A stretch of 64,000 nt of DNA, taken from assembly GCA_035652435.1 (NCBI GenBank), contig DASRDU010000180.1, forward strand, positions 1 to 64,000, written 5' to 3'. Below, in pieces: positions 27,925-36,853 of this stretch (within the stretch, counting starts at the first letter, position 1; each line of letters starts with the position of its first letter). The notes under the pieces were generated by a model, which was not told the DNA's origin, searched no databases, and saw nothing but the letters and a program-made list of their open reading frames with translations. Both the position numbers and the translations under genes were made by a program. The stretch comes from DASRDU01 sp035652435 (GTDB taxonomy: Bacteria > Acidobacteriota > Blastocatellia > RBC074).

Positions 27925-29037
27925 TTATGCGGTGCCGCTGTCAGCGCCGGGTTCCGGGGCGGGCGATTCCGCCGCCGGGGATGGTGTGGGGGCCTCAATC
28001 GGCGCTGTGGCCGGAACCGGAGTCTCGGCCACGGGTGCTGCTTCCGGAGCGGGGGCCGCTTCAGCCGGAGCCGGTGCGGTCGGGGCCGCTGCCGGGGCTG
28101 CTGCTGCGGCAGCCGGGGCCGCTTCGTGATGGCGCTCGCGCCGTTCTCCATGTCCGCCGCGCCCGCCGCGCCCGCCACGATGTTCACCTCGCCCGCCGCG
28201 CTCGCCGCGACCGCCACGTTCCCCTCTTTCGCCGCGTTCACCACGCTCGCCACGCTCACGCCGCTGCCGCGCCGCAGGCGCTTCGCTCACGCCCGCCGCC
28301 GCCGCGCGTTCGGCCGCCAGAGCCTTCTCTTCGGCCTCCTTCGTCATCGCCAGCTGCGAGCCTTCGAGGATCGCGTCGGCGATGCGCGAAGAGAAGAGCC
28401 GGACGGCGCGCAGCGCGTCGTCGTTGCCCGGGATCACGAAATCCACGCCGTCAGGGTCGCAGTTCGTGTCCACGATGCCGATGACCGGGATGCGCAGGCG
28501 GTTGGCTTCCTTGACCGCGATCTCTTCCTTCTTCGTGTCAATGACGAAGATCGCGTCGGGCAGCCGCTTCATCTCCTTGATGCCCGCGAGGTTCTTTTCC
28601 AGCGCCTGACGCTCGCGCTCGATCATGAGCCGCTCTTTTTTATTGAACGCCTCGATGCGACCGTCGGCCTGCATCGCTTCGATCTCCTTGAAGCGCTTGA
28701 TGGATTTCTGAATCGTCTGGAAGTTGGTCAGCAATCCGCCGAGCCAGCGCTGATTGACGTAATACTGTTGACAGCGCACCGCCTCTTCCCTGATCGCGTC
28801 CTGCGCCTGACGCTTGGTGCCGACGAACAGGAAAGTCTTGCTGCTGCTCTCCGACGAAAGGTCGGTGACGAATTTGATCGCCTCCTTGAAGAGGCGCTGG
28901 GTCTTCTGAAGGTCAACGATGTAAATGCCGTTGCGTTCGCCGAAGATGTACTCTTTCATCTTCGGATTCCAGCGACGCACCTGATGCCCGAAGTGGACGC
29001 CCGCTTCAAGCAGTTCTTTCATAGTAACGGTAGCCAA
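27925..29037 (-). CDS. rpsB: 30S ribosomal protein S2 with long RG-rich and Ala/Pro-rich tail
   Basis: Residues 1-~245 are a normal S2 (ATVTMKELLEAGVHFGHQVR, VDLQKTQRLFKEA, VDTNCDPDGVDFVIPGNDDA). The start is TTG at 29037 with GGAGG eight bases upstream; upstream in-frame codons lack a site. After the core come 118 extra residues: about 253-304 are almost only R, G, E and H (RERGERGERGERGGRGERGG), then an Ala/Pro tail to residue 370. RGG-like segments often bind RNA and are disordered. The repeat part is GC-rich and continuous in frame, so it is a genuine extension rather than a frameshift. The rest of the protein should assemble in the 30S subunit normally. Confidence 0.95.
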   Translation of the reverse strand: MATVTMKELLEAGVHFGHQVRRWNPKMKEYIFGERNGIYIVDLQKTQRLFKEAIKFVTDLSSESSSKTFLFVGTKRQAQDAIREEAVRCQQYYVNQRWLGGLLTNFQTIQKSIKRFKEIEAMQADGRIEAFNKKERLMIERERQALEKNLAGIKEMKRLPDAIFVIDTKKEEIAVKEANRLRIPVIGIVDTNCDPDGVDFVIPGNDDALRAVRLFSSRIADAILEGSQLAMTKEAEEKALAAERAAAAGVSEAPAARQRRERGERGERGERGERGGRGERGGRGEHRGGRGGRGGHGERRERHHEAAPAAAAAAPAAAPTAPAPAEAAPAPEAAPVAETPVPATAPIEAPTPSPAAESPAPEPGADSGTA

Positions 29038-29135
29038 ACAAAATCCTCCGTATCGTAATTGGTTTGTGTACTCGCCAGCTTCGGGCCGCTGATGCAATCG
29101 GTGCAACAACCAATCGGGAAGCTGACAATGGATTA

Positions 29136-29169
29136 AGCTTTCAGCCATCAGCTTTCAGCCATCAGCTTT
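29136..29169. repeat. Tandem 14-bp direct repeats between rpsB and rpsI
   Basis: AGCTTTCAGCCATC occurs twice in tandem at 29136-29149 and 29150-29163, followed by a partial third copy (AGCTTT). It lies in the 176-base gap between rpsI and rpsB. Similar AGCTTTCAGC-type repeats are scattered in intergenic regions of many genomes; no function is evident. Confidence 0.75.
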
Positions 29170-29213
29170 TTGCACTTTAGCTGATCGCCGGGATCTGACC
29201 GCTGACAGCTTCT

Positions 29214-29606
29214 TTAACGCTTCGAGAACTGGAACCGCTTGCGGGCGCCCTTCTGCCCGTACTTCTTGCGCTCCTTGGCGCGCGGGTCGCGAGTCAGCAG
29301 GGCGGCCTTGCGCAGCTTCTTGCGCAGTTCGCCGTTAAATTCGAGCAGCGCGCGGGCGATGCCATGACGCACCGCGCCGGCCTGCCCTGACGTGCCGCCG
29401 CCGGCCACGTTGACCACCACATCGAACTTGTTGAGCGTGTCGGTCAGCTGCAACGGCTGGCGGATGATCATCCGCTGCGTCTCGTTTTTGAAGTAATCAT
29501 CAATCGGTTTGTGATTGATGACGAAGCCGCCCTTGCCCGGCCGCAGGTAAACGCGCGCAGTCGAACTCTTGCGCCTGCCGGTTCCGTAATACTGAATATC
29601 AGCCAC
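29214..29606 (-). CDS. rpsI: 30S ribosomal protein S9
   Basis: A 130-residue S9, the usual length. YYGTGRRKSSTARVYLRPGK at the N-terminus and the basic C-terminus ending KKYGQKGARKRFQFSKR are family signatures; the terminal KR tail reaches the P-site tRNA. A GTG start at 29606, with AGGAG eleven bases upstream, gives the normal N-terminus; a longer frame would overlap rplM. rplM lies immediately upstream. Confidence 0.97.
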   Translation of the reverse strand: MADIQYYGTGRRKSSTARVYLRPGKGGFVINHKPIDDYFKNETQRMIIRQPLQLTDTLNKFDVVVNVAGGGTSGQAGAVRHGIARALLEFNGELRKKLRKAALLTRDPRAKERKKYGQKGARKRFQFSKR

Positions 29607-29662
29607 GATTGAAATCGCTCCTGTAATAATGTCGCGCGATCTGTCCGGATCGCACGCACTGA

Positions 29663-30103
29663 TCAAGCCTTGACCTTCATCACCGCCGGTTTCTGAGCGC
29701 CGTGCGGATGCTCGGCCCCGGCGTAGACCTTGAGCTTGCCGCCCATGGCGCGGCCCATCTTTGTCTTCGGCAGCATGCCTTTGATCGCGCTTTCGATCAC
29801 GCGTTCCGGGTGCTTCACCAGCTGGTCTTTGGCCGCGACGGTTCTCAACCCGCCGGGGAAGCCGGTGTGACGGTGATAAAGTTTGGCGTTGGTCTTATTG
29901 CCCTTGAAGACAACTTTGGCGGCATTGATCACGATCACGTGATCGCCGGTGTCGAGGAAGGGGGTGTAAGTCGGCTTGTGCTTGCCCATCAGCAGGCGGG
30001 CCACGTGTGAAGCCAGACGGCCGACGGTCAGGCCGTCAGCGTCCACCACGTGCCATTGCCGCATGTTTTCCAATCCCTTGCCGCTGGGATACCAGGTTGA
30101 CAT
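29663..30103 (-). CDS. rplM: 50S ribosomal protein L13
   Basis: A 146-residue L13, an early-assembly protein of the large subunit. Signatures include VVDADGLTVGRLASHVARLL, GDHVIVINAAKVVFKGNK, YHRHTGFPGGLR and VIESAIKGMLPKTKMGR. AGGAG is eight to ten bases before ATG 30103. It is the first gene of the rplM-rpsI-rpsB-tsf-pyrH-frr series, behind a recognisable promoter. Confidence 0.98.
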   Translation of the reverse strand: MSTWYPSGKGLENMRQWHVVDADGLTVGRLASHVARLLMGKHKPTYTPFLDTGDHVIVINAAKVVFKGNKTNAKLYHRHTGFPGGLRTVAAKDQLVKHPERVIESAIKGMLPKTKMGRAMGGKLKVYAGAEHPHGAQKPAVMKVKA

Positions 30104-30145
30104 AGATGTAATCTCCTGAAAAAAGGCGTCAAAAAGCGAACGGCA

Positions 30146-30174
30146 AGGATATGGATTTTACCGAAGGGTGTCAA
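30146..30174 (-). promoter_or_regulatory. Promoter of the rplM ribosomal operon
   Basis: On the minus strand a perfect -35 box TTGACA (30174-30169) is followed after 17 bases by TATCCT (30151-30146), matching four of six -10 bases. The start of transcription would be near 30140, leaving about 35 bases of leader before rplM. Confidence 0.6.
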
Positions 30175-30271
30175 GGCAGAGGGAGTAAAAGTTGTCAGCG
30201 CAGGGGTTGACGTTGCGCGCCAGTGTTACGCAGGATACCCGGGGCGACACGATTGACGCCCCGGGGGGCGA

Positions 30272-31012
30272 ATGGAGACCGGAACATTTCTGACCGCGGA
30301 GTGGCGCTGGCTGGCGATGATCAATTACGAAATTGACCCCGCCATCCTGCGGCCTCACGTGCCGAGTGGCACGGAACTCGACTCCTGGCAGGGTCACACG
30401 TTCGTGAGCGTCGTCGGTTTTCTCTTCCTCAACACCAGGGTGCTGGGCCTGCCGATCCCGTTCCACCGCAACTTCGAAGAGGTCAATCTGCGCTTTTACG
30501 TGCGCCGCAAGGGGCCGGAGGGCTGGCGGCGCGGCGTCGTCTTCATCAAGGAGATTGTGCCGCGCCCGGCCATCGCGACGGTTGCGCGGGTGGTTTACAA
30601 CGAAAACTATGAGGCGATGCCGATGCGCCACCGTCTCGAAACTGAATCAGCCGCGCGCGCGCCGAAGCTCAAACAGAATGGCACAGTCGAATATGCCTGG
30701 CGGCACAAGGGCCGGTGGAATTCGCTGAACGTCAGAACGAAGGGCGAAGCCCAAGCGCTTGTGCCGGGTTCCGAAGAGGAATTCATCACCGAACATTACC
30801 GGGGGTATGCGGCGCAGCGTGACGGCGGCTGCGTCGAATACCGCGTCGAACACCCGCCGTGGCTCGTCTGGCAGGTGAGCGAGGCGGCGCTCGATTGTGA
30901 TGTCACGGCGGTCTACGGGGCGCAATATGCCGGCTGTCTGCGTGCCGCCCCGAGTTCAACTTTTCTGGCGGCCGGCTCGCCCGTCAGCGTCCGCCGGGGA
31001 GTGCGAATCTGA
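30272..31012 (+). CDS. DUF2071 family protein (YqjF-like)
   Basis: A 246-residue cytoplasmic protein of the DUF2071/YqjF family: AEWRWLAMINYEIDPAILRP, DSWQGHTFVSVVGFLFLNTR and EEVNLRFYVRR are characteristic. The fold resembles acetoacetate decarboxylase, but catalytic function is unproven in the family. It is divergent from the rplM operon with its own leader (GGGGGGCG just before the ATG). No partner gene suggests a role. Confidence 0.85.
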   Translation: METGTFLTAEWRWLAMINYEIDPAILRPHVPSGTELDSWQGHTFVSVVGFLFLNTRVLGLPIPFHRNFEEVNLRFYVRRKGPEGWRRGVVFIKEIVPRPAIATVARVVYNENYEAMPMRHRLETESAARAPKLKQNGTVEYAWRHKGRWNSLNVRTKGEAQALVPGSEEEFITEHYRGYAAQRDGGCVEYRVEHPPWLVWQVSEAALDCDVTAVYGAQYAGCLRAAPSSTFLAAGSPVSVRRGVRI

Positions 31013-31220
31013 CGCCGACTGCCCGCGCAGCCCGGTAAATTGACAAATCAGGGAAATAGATTGATGATCCCGCTCGCACCCGTAGTAAAACCGTGAGCCG
31101 AAACACGTGCGGCAGCCGTCGCGGGATCAGTCGCCCGGGCCGCACACGCTCCGTCCTTTCTGTCTGATTCGATTTCACGAACACGACATCTTCAATCACA
31201 GACATCAGGTGAGTTCAGCA

Positions 31221-33050
31221 ATGACACCTACTGACGAACCGCGCACGATCAATGAACTGTTTATGCAGGCCGTCAGCCGCCGCGCCGACCGAGTGATCAT
31301 GCGGTACAAACGCCAGAAGGTCTGGCACGAGATCACCGGCGCGCAACTCGACGAGCGCGTGCGCAACGTCTCGCTCGGTCTGGTCCGGCTCGGCGTCGAG
31401 CCCGGCGACCGCGTCGCGCTGCTCGCCGAAAGCAGCCCCGAATGGAGCATCGCTGATTACGCGATCCTCGCGTGCGGCGGCATCAACGTCCCCGTCTACC
31501 CGACGCAATCGGTCGAGCAGGTCGGGTTCATTCTCAGAAACAGCGGCGCGCGCGTCCTCTTCGTGTCAAATCAGAAGCAGCTCAAGCGCGTGCAGCCGGC
31601 ACTTGATTCGCTCGGCGGCAGCGGGCCGAAGCTGATCATGTTCGAGTCGCCGAAGGAAGAGATCAGGGCGGTAACGCTGCTTGACGATCTGGAAAAACGC
31701 GGGGCCGAAGAGCGCACGCGCCGGCCGGGGATTTACCGGGAAATGGTCACGAAAGCGCAGCCCGATGACCTCGCCACAATCATTTACACATCCGGCACGA
31801 CGGGCGAGCCGAAAGGCGTGATGCTGACGCACCGCAATCTGGTCACCGATGCGCTCCGCTCGGCGGAAGTCTTCAGCCTCAACCCCGATGACGAGGCGCT
31901 CAGTTTTCTGCCGCTCGCGCACGTGTTCGAGCGGACGGTACTCTACATTTACATGCACCTCGGCGTACGGGTGAGCTTCGCGCGCGGCGTCGAGTACGTG
32001 GCCGAAGACATCAGGGAGGTTCGCCCGACTGTCGTGACCGCCGTGCCGCGCCTGTTCGAGAGAATCCTCGCGACGATCAACAAGAAGGCCGCCGACGCGC
32101 CGCCCGCACAGCAGAAAGTCTTTCAGCGCGCGCTCAAAATCGGTCGCGAAATCGCCGCGCTCAGGGATCAGCGCAAATCGGTTCCGTTCACGCTCCGGTT
32201 GCAGTACGGGCTTTACGACCGGCTGGTCTTCTCCAAATGGCGTGAGGCGGTGGGCGGGCGCATCCGGTTCTTTGTTTCCGGCGGGGCCGCGCTGCCGACT
32301 GAGATCGCGCTGACCTTCGCCGGGGCCGGGCTGATCATCCTGCAGGGCTACGGCCTGACCGAAACTTCGCCGGTCGTGGCGGTCAACCGCCTCGACGACA
32401 ATCGCTTCGGCACGATCGGGCAGGCGATCCCGGGCGTGAAGGTGAAGACCGCGGAAGACGGCGAACTGCTCGTGCAGGGCGACATCGTCATGCAGGGTTA
32501 TTACCAGAACGCCGAAGAGACGGAAAAAGCGCTCGAACGGCAGGGCGACGGCGTCTGGTTCCGCACGGGCGACATCGGCACGATTGACGAAGGGGGCTTC
32601 ATCCGCATCACCGACCGCAAGAAGGATCTGATCAAGACGAGCCTCGGCAAATACATCGCGCCGCAGATGATCGAAAATCTGATCCGCGGCATCCCGCTGG
32701 TCGAACAGGTGGTCGTCATCGGCAATTCCCGCAAATACCCCGCGGCCCTGATCGTGCCGGGTTTTGAAGGGCTGCGCGCTTACGCCGATTCGCTCTCGCT
32801 CAATGTCAGGGACAAAGCCGAACTCGTCCGCCACCCCCGCGTCGTCGAGTTCTTCAAAAAGAAAGTTGATGAAGTGACGAGAGAACTCGCCCCTTACGAG
32901 AAGATCAAGAAGATCGCGCTGCTCGAAAAGGAATTCACCATCGAGAGCGGAGAACTCACCCCGACACTCAAGGTGCGTCGCCGATTCGTCGAGGAGAAAT
33001 ACCGCGAAGTCATTGACGCGCTCTACCCCAAAGTTGAAGTTGAAGCGTGA
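31221..33050 (+). CDS. Long-chain fatty-acid-CoA ligase (FadD15/Faa-like)
   Basis: A 609-residue ANL enzyme that activates long-chain fatty acids with ATP and CoA. The AMP-binding loop is IIYTSGTTGEPKGVMLTHRN; LSFLPLAHVFERTV, LQGYGLTETSPVVAVNRL and the hinge FIRITDRKKDLIKTSLGKYI are typical of the long-chain subclass. The ATG at 31221 has AGGTGAG upstream; the longer frame from 31107 has no support. It stands alone between DUF2071 and the SpoIIE phosphatase and is probably a housekeeping lipid gene. Confidence 0.93.
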   Translation: MTPTDEPRTINELFMQAVSRRADRVIMRYKRQKVWHEITGAQLDERVRNVSLGLVRLGVEPGDRVALLAESSPEWSIADYAILACGGINVPVYPTQSVEQVGFILRNSGARVLFVSNQKQLKRVQPALDSLGGSGPKLIMFESPKEEIRAVTLLDDLEKRGAEERTRRPGIYREMVTKAQPDDLATIIYTSGTTGEPKGVMLTHRNLVTDALRSAEVFSLNPDDEALSFLPLAHVFERTVLYIYMHLGVRVSFARGVEYVAEDIREVRPTVVTAVPRLFERILATINKKAADAPPAQQKVFQRALKIGREIAALRDQRKSVPFTLRLQYGLYDRLVFSKWREAVGGRIRFFVSGGAALPTEIALTFAGAGLIILQGYGLTETSPVVAVNRLDDNRFGTIGQAIPGVKVKTAEDGELLVQGDIVMQGYYQNAEETEKALERQGDGVWFRTGDIGTIDEGGFIRITDRKKDLIKTSLGKYIAPQMIENLIRGIPLVEQVVVIGNSRKYPAALIVPGFEGLRAYADSLSLNVRDKAELVRHPRVVEFFKKKVDEVTRELAPYEKIKKIALLEKEFTIESGELTPTLKVRRRFVEEKYREVIDALYPKVEVEA

Positions 33051-33171
33051 GGGCGGTTGCCCCGGTTGAATTGCACGCCCGGCCTGCGGTTTTTATGAAC
33101 ACGTTTGCGCGGAGTGTCGTATCAACCGGGCGAACGTCTTTCCCCGGGAGTCAACGCGCGTCCGAGACGTT

Positions 33172-35433
33172 ATGCCAGCTCACACGGATCACCCATCATT
33201 ACTGCCCGGATTCGTCCGGAACCTGATGCCGACCACGCTGATGGGGCGGGCGATGCTGGTCGGGATCGCGGTCTGGTTTATCAACTGGGTCTTTGCGAAC
33301 GATCATGCGAACACGCTCTTCGGCAGTGGCCTGCTCAAGCAGGTGTTCGACGTCGCTTCCGTCCTCGCGCTGGTCCCGCTCGGCTACTTCGGCTTCAAAG
33401 CCACGCGCTGGGTCGTGCGGAATCTGCTCTGGCGGCTCAGGCAGCGGCTGATCGTGACTTACTTTCTGATCGGCGTGCTGCCGCTCGTGCTGCTGGCCTC
33501 GCTGGTGGCGGTGACGGGCTATGTGGTTTTTGTGCAGTCCAGTTCCAGTCTGGTGTCACGGCAACTGGAAGGATACATCACGCACTCGCGCTCGGCGGCG
33601 CAGGCCATCAGCCGCGATCTGAGCAGCGGCGAAATGAGCCGGATGGACCCCACACAGTTGAAGCATGAGTTGCAGGATCGCGTGAATGCGATGGCCTCTG
33701 TTTTCCCGGAACTCCGGATCGCGATGCGACGCGTTGGTGAGCAGGGTTTTCTCATTTCAGTGACCTCCGATTCGTCCGCGATGGCGACCGCGCCCTCTCT
33801 TTCATCCCCCCAGCAATTACTGCCCCCCTGGATGAATGACCGTCAGGAATTTCATGGCCTGGTGGTCGAGAAAAACTCCGGCGGCCGGCATCAGCTCGTG
33901 GTGCGGCACGTCATCAAAATCAACACGGAAGGCCGTCTTCCGGCCCCCGCAATTGTCGAGTTGAGCTACCCGGTCGGCGCGGAAATCAGCCGGCAGATCA
34001 GCCGCACGGTCGGCGGCAAAGTTGAGCCGGTCCCGGGAGTCCTGGCGCTTGAACACGTCCCGTCAGGTCACGGGGAGGTGGCTCCGGGGATTCAGCCGCC
34101 GGAGCCGGGAAACCGAAACAGCAGTCCCGGCGCCAGGGCGCAGCGGCCATCGCCGACAGTGGTTAATGAGGCCGGCGGCGAGTTTGACGGGTATCCGATC
34201 TTTATGCCAGCCGTCCAGTGGGAGACGGGAAAGCTCGTGGATACCAGCGTCGTCGTGATGGACTGGGCGGCGCTCAGACCCGGAGCCATCCTGCGCAGTA
34301 TTGAGGATTTTCGATCAGGGAGTACGTTCGGCGGGGTGGTCGTTTATCTGATCACCGTGCTGTCAGTCGTCTTTCTGGTCATCGCTTCCATCGCCGTCAT
34401 CTCCGCCGCCTTCCTCACCCGCTCGATCACCGGCGCCGTCCACCATCTGTATCAGGGGACGAAGCGCGTTGAGGCCGGAGACCTCGAACACGAAATCCCC
34501 ACCAAAGGGCAGGACCAGCTGGGCGCGCTGGCGATGTCGTTCAATCAGATGACCCGGTCGGTGCGCGAACTGCTGCGCGTGTCGGCGGAAAAGCAGCGGC
34601 TCGACCAGGAGATGAACATTGCCGCCGAAGTGCAGTCGCGCCTGTTCCCGCGCACGGTCCCGAAAACTGAAACGCTCGATCTCGCCCCGGGCATCTGCAT
34701 CCCGGCGCGCGCGGTGAGCGGCGATTACTATGATTTTCTGGACATCGCGCCCGGCGTGATCGGGCTGGTGATTGCCGACGTTTGCGGCAAGGGCATGTCG
34801 GCGGCGCTGCTTATGTCGAACCTGCAGGCCAGCCTGCGCGGTCAGGCTCAGGCTTACCGTGATGCCTGGCAGGAGAGGTATCGGATCGCTGCGGCGACGC
34901 CGGAAAAAGCCGAAGCCATCGCCGCCCCTGATGAAACTCCGACGGGCCGTCGTCGCGTCGGGCGGATCGTCGAGGTCGTCAACCGTCAGATCGAAAATTC
35001 GACTTCCGACTCGCGCTACGTCACGATGTTTTATGCGGAAATTGACGAGCAGTCGTCAACGCTGCGCTACACCAACGCCGGCCACAACGCGCCCCTGCTG
35101 TTACGCCGCGACTCAGCCGGCGCCGACCCGGTCGTCGAAAAACTGGACACCGGCGGCACGGTACTCGGGTTATTCAGCAGTGCCGAGTACGAAGAGGGCG
35201 AACTCAGGCTCCTGAGCGGCGACGTGCTGGTCGCCTGCACCGACGGGGTGATCGAAGCCCACAACCCGCAGGGCGAGGAATTCGGCGAAGACCGCCTCGC
35301 GGGGATCCTCAGGAGAAACTCCCACCTCCCCGCCATCGAAATCGAACGCCTCATCCTGCAGGCCGTCAAAAACTGGACCGGCGGAATGGATCAGGAAGAC
35401 GACCTGACGCTCGTGGTGTTGAAGAAAAAGTAG
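33172..35433 (+). CDS. Membrane SpoIIE/RsbU-type PP2C phosphatase with HAMP domain
   Basis: A 753-residue signalling protein. Transmembrane helices near 22-42, 55-72, 95-118 and 383-410 enclose a large extracytoplasmic sensor region (~120-380). A HAMP domain follows (~410-465; GTKRVEAGDLEHEIPTKGQD), then a short coiled coil and the PP2C phosphatase (~495-750) with metal-binding Asp motifs AVSGDYYDFLDI, VIADVCGKGMSAALL and VACTDGVIEA. Such proteins dephosphorylate anti-sigma-factor antagonists in partner switching. No antagonist or anti-sigma kinase gene is adjacent, so partners are encoded elsewhere. The C-terminus QEDDLTLVVLKKK is the normal family end. Confidence 0.92.
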   Translation: MPAHTDHPSLLPGFVRNLMPTTLMGRAMLVGIAVWFINWVFANDHANTLFGSGLLKQVFDVASVLALVPLGYFGFKATRWVVRNLLWRLRQRLIVTYFLIGVLPLVLLASLVAVTGYVVFVQSSSSLVSRQLEGYITHSRSAAQAISRDLSSGEMSRMDPTQLKHELQDRVNAMASVFPELRIAMRRVGEQGFLISVTSDSSAMATAPSLSSPQQLLPPWMNDRQEFHGLVVEKNSGGRHQLVVRHVIKINTEGRLPAPAIVELSYPVGAEISRQISRTVGGKVEPVPGVLALEHVPSGHGEVAPGIQPPEPGNRNSSPGARAQRPSPTVVNEAGGEFDGYPIFMPAVQWETGKLVDTSVVVMDWAALRPGAILRSIEDFRSGSTFGGVVVYLITVLSVVFLVIASIAVISAAFLTRSITGAVHHLYQGTKRVEAGDLEHEIPTKGQDQLGALAMSFNQMTRSVRELLRVSAEKQRLDQEMNIAAEVQSRLFPRTVPKTETLDLAPGICIPARAVSGDYYDFLDIAPGVIGLVIADVCGKGMSAALLMSNLQASLRGQAQAYRDAWQERYRIAAATPEKAEAIAAPDETPTGRRRVGRIVEVVNRQIENSTSDSRYVTMFYAEIDEQSSTLRYTNAGHNAPLLLRRDSAGADPVVEKLDTGGTVLGLFSSAEYEEGELRLLSGDVLVACTDGVIEAHNPQGEEFGEDRLAGILRRNSHLPAIEIERLILQAVKNWTGGMDQEDDLTLVVLKKK

Positions 35434-35656
35434 GAAGTGATCCAGGATTATCGCGGGCGTTGCGCAATAACGGTCTTCCTGCTTTTACTTTCCCCGGTTT
35501 TTTCTGGAACTTTTCCCTGGTTTCATCGTGCAAGCTGGTGTATTCGGTGAGTTGCAGCCAACCGGAGCCGGTCAGATTCCGGTTACTTTCTCCAACTCTT
35601 GTGCAGCCCCGGCGGGTAGTCTCGCGGTCAAGGTCTGAACAGAAGAGGTCGTAAAC

Positions 35657-36664
35657 ATGATGAAAAGAGCAGCAGGCCTGTTCGCCGTTGTGTCATTACT
35701 CGTCACCGGGGCGCTCGGCAGTCAGTCGCTGGCTCAGTCGGGCCGGGCGAAGGTGACGCCGGCCCGGGGGGAACTGACGCCGGGTCAGAATGGCGGTTTT
35801 CTGGGGGTCTTTCTCTCCGACGTGAGCGACGCGCGCGCCAGGGAACTGAAGCTCGGTGAAGTGCGCGGCGCGGTCGTCGGTCAGGTCGTGAAAGACAGCC
35901 CGGCTTCGGCCGCCGGGTTGCAGGAAAATGACGTCATCCTGAGTTACAACAACGAACAGGTGCAGAGCGCGGCGCAGGTGCATCGCCTGCTGACGGAGAC
36001 GCCGCCGGGCCGCACCGTCACGCTCGGCATCAGCCGTGACGGGAAGCCTCTGACAGTGCAGGCGACGCTCGGTGAGCGGCAGGGAGGGACGCTCGGGGTC
36101 ATCGGCGGCGGGGCGGATGAATCGGAACTGCTGAAAGAGCAGGCCGAAAAGTGGCTGAAGGAATCTGCGGAACTGCGCCGGCAGTTTGATCAGAGTCACG
36201 ATCAGAAACTGCTCGATAAGGCTGAAGAGTTGAAAAAGCAGGCCGAAGAGTTTCGCAAACTGGCCGAGGATCACCTGGCCGAAGTTGAAAAGTTCCGGAG
36301 CCAGGGGTTGATTCGCGGCCCCCTGGGTTCGAGAGGCCTGCTGCCGTCAGCGCGCCCTTCTTACCGCCTCGGCGTGAAGGTGCTGCCGCTCAGTGAGCAG
36401 CTCGGCAAATACTTCAACGTCCCGGATCGCGGCGGCGTGCTGGTGACGGAAGTCGAACCGAACAGCGCCGGCGCGCGCGCCGGGCTGAAGGCCGGCGACT
36501 GCATCATCGAGGCGAACGGCGAGAAAGTTCATAACGCTTCAGACCTGACGCGCCTGATCAGTGTTGCCGAGGGCGGCGATAAAAAAGAGGCGGGCGAAGG
36601 GACGCTCAAGGTCGTCCGCGACCGCAAAGAGCAGACGCTGAAAATCGAGGCGGAGCGGCGCTGA
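35657..36664 (+). CDS. Exported protein with two PDZ domains and a coiled coil
   Basis: A 335-residue protein. A signal peptide (ending SQSLAQ) is followed by PDZ1 (~48-135; GFLGVFLSD, KDSPASAAGLQENDVILSYN), a charged coiled coil (~155-215; LLKEQAEKWLKESAELRRQF) and PDZ2 (~235-332; RLGVKVLPLSEQLGKYFNVP, NSAGARAGLKAGDCIIEANG). There is no protease catalytic domain, so unlike HtrA/Deg proteins it is likely a periplasmic adaptor binding C-termini of other proteins. A terminator with a run of T follows. Confidence 0.88.
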   Translation: MMKRAAGLFAVVSLLVTGALGSQSLAQSGRAKVTPARGELTPGQNGGFLGVFLSDVSDARARELKLGEVRGAVVGQVVKDSPASAAGLQENDVILSYNNEQVQSAAQVHRLLTETPPGRTVTLGISRDGKPLTVQATLGERQGGTLGVIGGGADESELLKEQAEKWLKESAELRRQFDQSHDQKLLDKAEELKKQAEEFRKLAEDHLAEVEKFRSQGLIRGPLGSRGLLPSARPSYRLGVKVLPLSEQLGKYFNVPDRGGVLVTEVEPNSAGARAGLKAGDCIIEANGEKVHNASDLTRLISVAEGGDKKEAGEGTLKVVRDRKEQTLKIEAERR

Positions 36665-36762
36665 AATTCAGAAAGATTTTTCGCCCAGCCTGCCGTCAGC
36701 TGACGGTCACGGGCGCGCCCGGGCTTGTGAGTTCTGTTTGTTCTGGTGTTTTAGGGTGAGGA

Positions 36763-36830
36763 GTCCGAATAGTCTCGGACCCCTTTTGAAGGGGAGGCAG
36801 CAATGTCTCCTCTTTTTTTTCGCCCCGATC
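36763..36830 (+). terminator. Terminator after the two-PDZ gene
   Basis: Two short hairpins in tandem, GTCCGA/TCGGAC (36763-36780) and CCCCTT/AAGGGG (36780-36794), are followed by GGAG/CTCC and a run of eight T at 36823-36830. This fits Rho-independent termination of the rightward transcript, before the converging kinase gene. Confidence 0.7.
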
Positions 36831-36853
36831 AAACATCTTCGCCATCACCGCTG

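Noticed and set aside
29136..29169. CRISPR-like array between rpsB and rpsI
   Set aside because: The 14-bp copies are directly adjacent without spacers and number just over two.
36763..36830. Riboswitch-like structure before the converging kinase
   Set aside because: The stems followed by a T-run sit after a stop codon in the rightward direction and precede no gene on that strand, so a terminator is sufficient.
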